Assembly (NCBI RefSeq): GCF_008831285.2
Contig: NC_045151.1
Coordinates: 9,054,571-9,118,570, forward strand
Length of the DNA stretch: 64,000 nt
Reading direction: 5' to 3'
Source: Nymphaea colorata
Lineage: Eukaryota > Streptophyta > Magnoliopsida > Nymphaeales > Nymphaeaceae
Below are positions 57,636 through 64,000 of this stretch, one piece after another. Under the pieces are notes generated by a model, which saw only the letters and a program-made list of their open reading frames with translations, had not been told where the DNA came from and did no database searches. Both the position numbers and the translations under genes were made by a program. Numbering within the stretch: position 1 is the first letter of the stretch; each line of letters opens with the position of its first letter.

Positions 57636-59200
57636 TACTGTGTATGATATACCGAAGCTGCAATTCACAGCCTACCTGTTTTGTGAATAAACCGCGTATG
57701 ATAGGCCATCACTGTGATCCTTGTTATTTATTACAAGATGGCATTTATACGTTAAGTTAAAAAAAAAAAGGAAACTGTGCCAAATAGGAAATTTAAAACT
57801 CCTGCTGCCTGGTTTCCCTTGTTCGTGAAAGGGGCAATTTCTTTATTTACGTGGTGGTCGTTCCTTTGACAATATTTGAAAACCGAATACCGCCCAAGTA
57901 ATTTAATAATTAAATTGTCTCACTAAGAAAAAGTAGGAACAGAATAATTTTTTTTTTTTTTGGTCAAGAATGCGCTAATTGGGATTTAATTAGTATGAGG
58001 GTATGGATGATGCATCAGACATGAAGTAATCTCTGCCGCCGTTCCTTTCCGCCATAGAAATGAGCTGCGGCTGTTCGAGCACCAGAGCTACTACTGTTCA
58101 CTAGATCTATTTTAGCGCCAGAGCTGGCCTTAATTGTCGTAGTGAACCATTAATTTGCATCACTAATCCCAGTATTTAAAGCGAGGCAGCCACTACTTCT
58201 TCCCATATATATGTCAATCTTGTGGTTTTTTCTGTTTTTCTCCCAAAGCTTTGTAGTATACAGAATTAAAAGTGGAGCTCTTGTATATAAGAACAAAATC
58301 CAATGCGATGTGTTTTATAATTTGGCTGTCTATTTATTTAGTATATTAGGCCGAATATATTCTGCCAAAAGAGTAATCAAGTTAGCTGGGAGTTTGGCAT
58401 AACGACTTTTGAGTTAATCAAAAGACATTGGACTGATCAATCGGATGGTCAAGTCAATTAAAGGAAACAATGAGTTCAGCATCCAAGCTGCATCTCTCAG
58501 AATAAACTGAAAATCTGGTTAGGGTTTGTTTGACACTGAGATGCGATCAATAATATTGATCGGATGCGCTCCAATAATCGGTTCCGGACGTCGAAATTTA
58601 ATCAGTTGGATCAATTAATCATCGAATTCAAATTTAACATAAGATTTTCTATCCTATGCATATATATATATATATACACACACATGATCAGTAAAAATAC
58701 GATCCCTAGGGCGTTGCAGTTTTCTACATGTAATTCCAACTTCTTATCTGATTGCCGAGAGGTTAGTGACAGCCACATGTGGTCAGAATCCAATTGGACT
58801 ACTCCATCTCCAACTCCTGCATGCGGCCTATATAAAATAATAAAATGAGGAAAAAAAAAGGTTGGAAGAATTGCTCTCCCGTGAAGCACAACTCAGAGTT
58901 TGACTTGGGATAACATAGCGATCCAATCTCACATATTCCCTACACATATTATACTGGTCAGACCAGTTTTTCGTCAGCCAGACGAGCAGAACATGTTTTA
59001 ATTCTTCATTAGTTCTGCCAATTTATAATAAAAATGTTTAAGGAAAGGATAATTAATAACAGATTGCCAGACTCAACACCCGCTGCACATAAAAGGCGAA
59101 ATTTACATTTTGGAATATTTTAGTCATAGATCTTTGGCTTGATAAAGTCATTGCAGATAATTGGTAAAATTAGGGTTAAGTTATAAAGCATAAAGAAACA

Positions 59201-59201
<1 letters not shown>

Positions 59202-59237
<36 letters not shown>
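59202..59237. repeat. CT microsatellite
   Basis: About 18 CT repeats. Confidence 0.95.
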
Positions 59238-59241
<4 letters not shown>

Positions 59242-60152
59242 ATGGTGGGTAGCACAACCGGTTTGGATTGAGTGAAACGTTATAGTCATGTCTGCAGTTC
59301 AAATCCTGTAAGGTGCTATATCCTCTGTGTGGCGGTTCTTGTCTCCCCGCGCTCTCTTTCTCTGTCTGTGTGTGTGTGAGATCATGTCATGAGCTTTGAG
59401 GTGCCAAGGAGATTAACAAAAGGTTAAGTTTAGATTGGATTAATGAAACATGACAATTAAACTTCGTGAAATCCATCATCTCTCCTCCCCCGGCTGAACT
59501 CCCATTTTTGCAACGGCAAGTCCTAGAATAAACGGTGGACAAGTTTATCAACTCTTGGGGCGCACCATCCAAGTCTTGGGCAACATGAGCTTTGATCGGG
59601 AACTATAGGAAATTAAAAACATGAACTTGGTGAAACTTCAGATGATGATAAATTAAAGGCAATTAATCAAGCTCAGATCTGTCCTTTTCTTTCTAGGGTT
59701 GTCAGAATAACTTCTGTCCCGGACCTCAATATGATCAAGGGACAGTGTCCTTATCACCAAAAGAGAAAACAGTGACGGATACAAAGGCAACACGGCTAAA
59801 AGGGGGCGGTTTCGTCAAATTGAAAAATTCAAAGGCAACTCCAATAGTCTTGTTTGGCCTGCAATTCCTTGTGTCAGCCGCCACCTGCCAATAAAACAAA
59901 GAAGAACTCATGATCTTCTCACTAGAGGCTGCAGAGGTCACTGTTTTATGTAAGTTGGAAGGATAGTGATATTTTTGTTTTTTATGGTACGTAGCCCATA
60001 CCCCAACCCCAACCCCAATCCTAACCTAGCTTTTTAAGGTTTACATCAACTTCTTTTTATATATATTAATTTCTCGGAAAAAAACTTGCGTGTGAAGCCT
60101 ACCCAATCGAATTCCATCCCCTGGCTAAAATGGTTATGGCATCTACCAAGTC

Positions 60153-60174
60153 ATATATATATATATATATATAT
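60153..60174. repeat. AT microsatellite
   Basis: About 11 AT repeats. Confidence 0.93.
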
Positions 60175-61059
60175 AATCCTTCCATCAATTTCCATACTTT
60201 ATATATGTATATAAACACACACACAACAGCTGCATGCGAGTCATGCTAATTCCATTAATTTCGGGATTTAAAGTAGGTTTGCTTGTTCATTTAAGCTCTT
60301 CACGTTAGTAATGGACAAGTTGGGATTAAGCTGGAGCAGAAAAAGATGATGACGCCAAGATAAACACCCCGGTACTCATACTGTTCACCTTTTTAACCTA
60401 ATTAGAGGTCATAATATGTGAAGGAAGTCCTTGTTAGGCTCCCAGCTTCTCCTCTTTCTATATATTGTTAATTAAAGAATGTGTCAATAATGTACTTGTA
60501 TTCACAAGGAAGGTAAAGATGCTTTTTCGCCAAGTTGAGAAGGAAGGAATGCCTGAATGACTTCGCATGTACACATCACCTCTTAGAGAAAGAGACAGGG
60601 AGAGAGAGTAAGCGCGCAAAATTATAGGGGAGGATAAAAAAGATAACGGTTACGGTGGAGGAGGTGACTCTCCCTCGTGGGACTGAAAATGTCGTCTTAG
60701 GAAGGGAAAATGCCACCTGTGAAGGGGCGGTGGTGTGCCACGTGGTGGAAGGCCCATCCATTATTGCCACAACCTAAGTGTGGCCAAGTGGTATGTCCAC
60801 CACTCCCTCTTTGTTTGTCCATTTTGTGATGCATCATTCTCATCCAGTTGTTTCTTTTCTTTATTCATTTCCTTATGGCTGCTGACTTCAGATAAGATCT
60901 TTTGAACGAACGAGGGGGGAGGGGCGGAGGGGGCATGACTTTCTCATGAACTGCCATCTCCTTTTCTTTCTCGAAGTGCAGCCCCCTAACTTTGCATAAA
61001 GGAGCCGCCAAAACTCCCACGCCTTTTATGCACCCCTTCCTCCCTCTCATATCTGACAT

Positions 61060-61425
<366 letters not shown>

Positions 61426-63106
61426 CCAAACTTCATATTAGAGGGGCATCAGTATATAAACTTTGAGCAATCCTTGACGCCAGAAGATGCCACGTGAAAA
61501 CTTGGTAGATTAATTATTTCAGAACTCTGATACCAAGACTAGTAGATCTTGTTTTAAACCACAATGCTTTGTTACGTTGACGAACATGTTATGGTAGAAG
61601 ACGAACGATCATCATATCCTTGTGGCTAAACCATGTAAACCTTCCTTCTTTATTAGATGGCTATAAAGGCATTAATTATATTTAATTGATAAATGGACCA
61701 TCGAGAAAAAGGAACAATTGACAGCATAGTTCGAAGAGTAGCAGTTCTGATGGCGGACTAAAAGTATCAAAATAGTGAATCATTCTACTTGATATTCCTT
61801 GAGGAGTAGGTGTGCTTTATGGCATCGAGAGACCAGTGTGCTTTCCTTTAACATACTCATTTACAACCAATAATTGCATGGCAGCTTGGTGGTGGTGAAA
61901 CGAGTGCCTAGGCGTTATTATTCTAAAGTACCTCTATTTTTCTTTTTTGTCCTAGCATGCTTCCAATGTAAGTTGTAGGCAGCTTGGATATACGTTTTTT
62001 TTGGCTCAAGATGAGGGTGGGTTTGCACATACGTTAGATTAGAAAAGTTGTAGAATATGGGTCCTACTCCTATCTTCGCATAGGTATTGTACTCCTATCT
62101 TGGTGTTCTCCCAAGATAATGAAAACATGTGAGTTTGGAAGCAGGTTCAATACATGAAGGAGAACCCGTGACAAATTGGGGACCTTGATGCAAGTCGAAA
62201 TTTGGAATTAAAAGAAATGGTGGTAAGAAAATATGAGTCTTATTCTCCTTTGTCATATGGCTCAAGAACGAATATTTTCCTGTTTGACATTTGATATAAT
62301 ATAGGGTTTGATGTGTTCTTTCTCTTTATTATGTCTGTATCAAATTCTCACTCTCCATGCAACATGTTAGCATAAACAATTGCTCATAAATCCTTCAAAA
62401 CTTTGCAAAGAGCAGTATGTTTAAAAAAAAAAAAACGATTTTTCATGAAAATTTGGCTCTAGAACGAGCAAAATATTGTAAAGATACAAGTTTCAGCGTA
62501 AGGTTTCATGCCATATGAAGGCAGTCATAAATTTCAATGACAAAAGTTTATTCCCATGTTGACAGTTTTAGAAAATTCTTCTCTCTCCAAAAGCTATAAT
62601 AATGGGCGACCCCCTGTCAGGACACAATTTATCAAAAAATGGCTTGTTGAGTACAGTACATTTGGGGAAAACCCAAAGGAGTGTCCAAGCTAAAGTTTAA
62701 GCAAGGACTCTTAAAGCTTGCGTAAGGTCTTGACTTCGAGCTGCATTAACACTCAACCAAGAAACCAAATGAGGCTCAATTGACTCAACTGAGATAGTGG
62801 GAGTGCAGGCTTCGTCAGGTCTTTAGCGGTTTCGGTAAATTTCTTTTTCCTCCTCTTTTCTTTTCTTATTTCTAATTTTTTTTCTTTTCTTTTTAGGAAC
62901 ATGTTTAGTTCTTTTTCTTTTGTTTTCCGCTTGCTTTGGTTAATTTATTTTCTGCTTTAGCTTTTAGGTTTCTTTTATTTGCTTTTGTATGTTTTAAGTT
63001 TAGTTTAATTGTTTTATATATGTTTAGGTTTTAGAATTTCCAGCTTTCCTAGAATTATAATTTTAATTTTTTTGTCTACAGGCTTGGGTCGAGGGGGCGG
63101 TATGCC

Positions 63107-63109
<3 letters not shown>

Positions 63110-63167
<58 letters not shown>
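63110..63167. repeat. Compound TC then AC microsatellite
   Basis: About 20 TC repeats run into about 9 AC repeats. Confidence 0.95.
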
Positions 63168-64000
63168 TTTTAGTATTTAAATTGTGGTTTATCTTACTGC
63201 ATTAATGCACGTTCGAATATATAGTTCCCCTTTTTGTTTACTGCCTACATATCTAGAATCATGCATCTAATATTGATTTCACGTATGCACCTCAACATAT
63301 ATAGGAATCATGAAGAAATTAAGTTTGACTGGCTGGTAACATGTCATAAAACAGTAGTTCTAGTACACGAACATCCAGCTCAGTCTACTCTTAACATGAA
63401 CTAATTTTTAAAAATATATGTTTTCAAATGCATGTTTTGAAAACCAAACTTCTTTAAAAATATGATTTCTAAAACCCTAGGTTTATGCATGATCAAGATA
63501 TAAAGCACATTACAAGTAAGTCCTAAACTCTAGGTCTAGCTCTCCTTGGTTGGCCCCTCTAAAAATCTCCGCTTAATTATGACCAAGCATTGAGCCCACT
63601 ACAAGGAACCATGATTTGATCAAGCACTAAATAGGTTGCCTGAACTCTAATCCAATCCCAGGTCCTTAGTCAAGTCAATCCTTACTATGGAACTCTCATT
63701 ATGTCAAGCTTAACTAAACCCATATCCATATCAATTGAACCTCAAATAAGCATTATTGGATCTTATGGTGAATCAGATCCAAGATCTGAATAAGATGATA
63801 TCGGACCTCAGATTTAGATTCAGACTTCATGGCAATATCAAAATTGGATATGGATAATAGGTTACAAGCATTAAATTTCAAATTCAATTTTCAATCTCTA
63901 TTTAGATTATTTGAATAAAACTTCAAGGGACCTTGCAATCTAAAATATGGATCTTATTTATCACATTGTGAGTCTGAACTATAAATCTGAATTTAAAACC

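Overview
The window looks like repeat-rich intergenic DNA from a seed plant nuclear genome. Signs are LTR retrotransposons primed by initiator tRNA-Met (TGGTATCAGAGC), Ty3/gypsy chromoviruses and Tat-type elements, a CACTA-like miniature element, many AT, CT and AC microsatellites, and fragments of two plant-specific transcription factor families (VAL-type B3 and AINTEGUMENTA-type AP2). I cannot name the species. I see no complete host gene, tRNA, rRNA or CRISPR array.

Layout. (1) 1-11611: element A, a young chromodomain gypsy element on the plus strand. It has very long LTRs (about 3.9 kb, the left one cut by the window edge), an intact gag-protease frame, and a pol region broken by one frameshift, two in-frame stops and one small deletion. 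(2) 11612-12049: a fragment of an unidentified LTR-like sequence. (3) 12050-16736: element B, the 5'-truncated 3' half of a Tekay/Del-like element with its 3' LTR. It abuts an exon of a VAL-type B3 repressor gene running on the minus strand (exons at 16795-16904 and 18773-18900). (4) 20047-31080: broken Tat-lineage gypsy pieces on both strands, including two opposite-strand pol fragments joined about 6 bp apart at 28734-28739, plus several minisatellites. (5) 32329-33462: a CACTA-like MITE with a nested foldback, then a short euANT (AINTEGUMENTA/PLETHORA-like) exon remnant. (6) 37243-57316: element C, an old minus-strand Tekay-like element of the same family as B, with a perfect 5-bp target duplication. 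Its 3' LTR is split by element D (39129-49187), a non-coding LTR element (LARD-like) that itself carries a nested solo LTR of its own family. (7) 57322-64000: AT-rich flank with microsatellites and no recognised gene.

Insertion order read from the nesting: C is old (its LTRs are clearly diverged), D entered C later, and a D-family solo LTR lies inside D. A is recent (LTRs about 98% identical over the stretch I compared). The most informative signals are the C/D/solo-LTR nest, the tandemly repeated TATA-box units in the D-family LTRs, the VAL gene cut next to a near-perfect hairpin, and the head-on Tat pol junction. I found no convincing new protein-coding system. The unusual material is structural.
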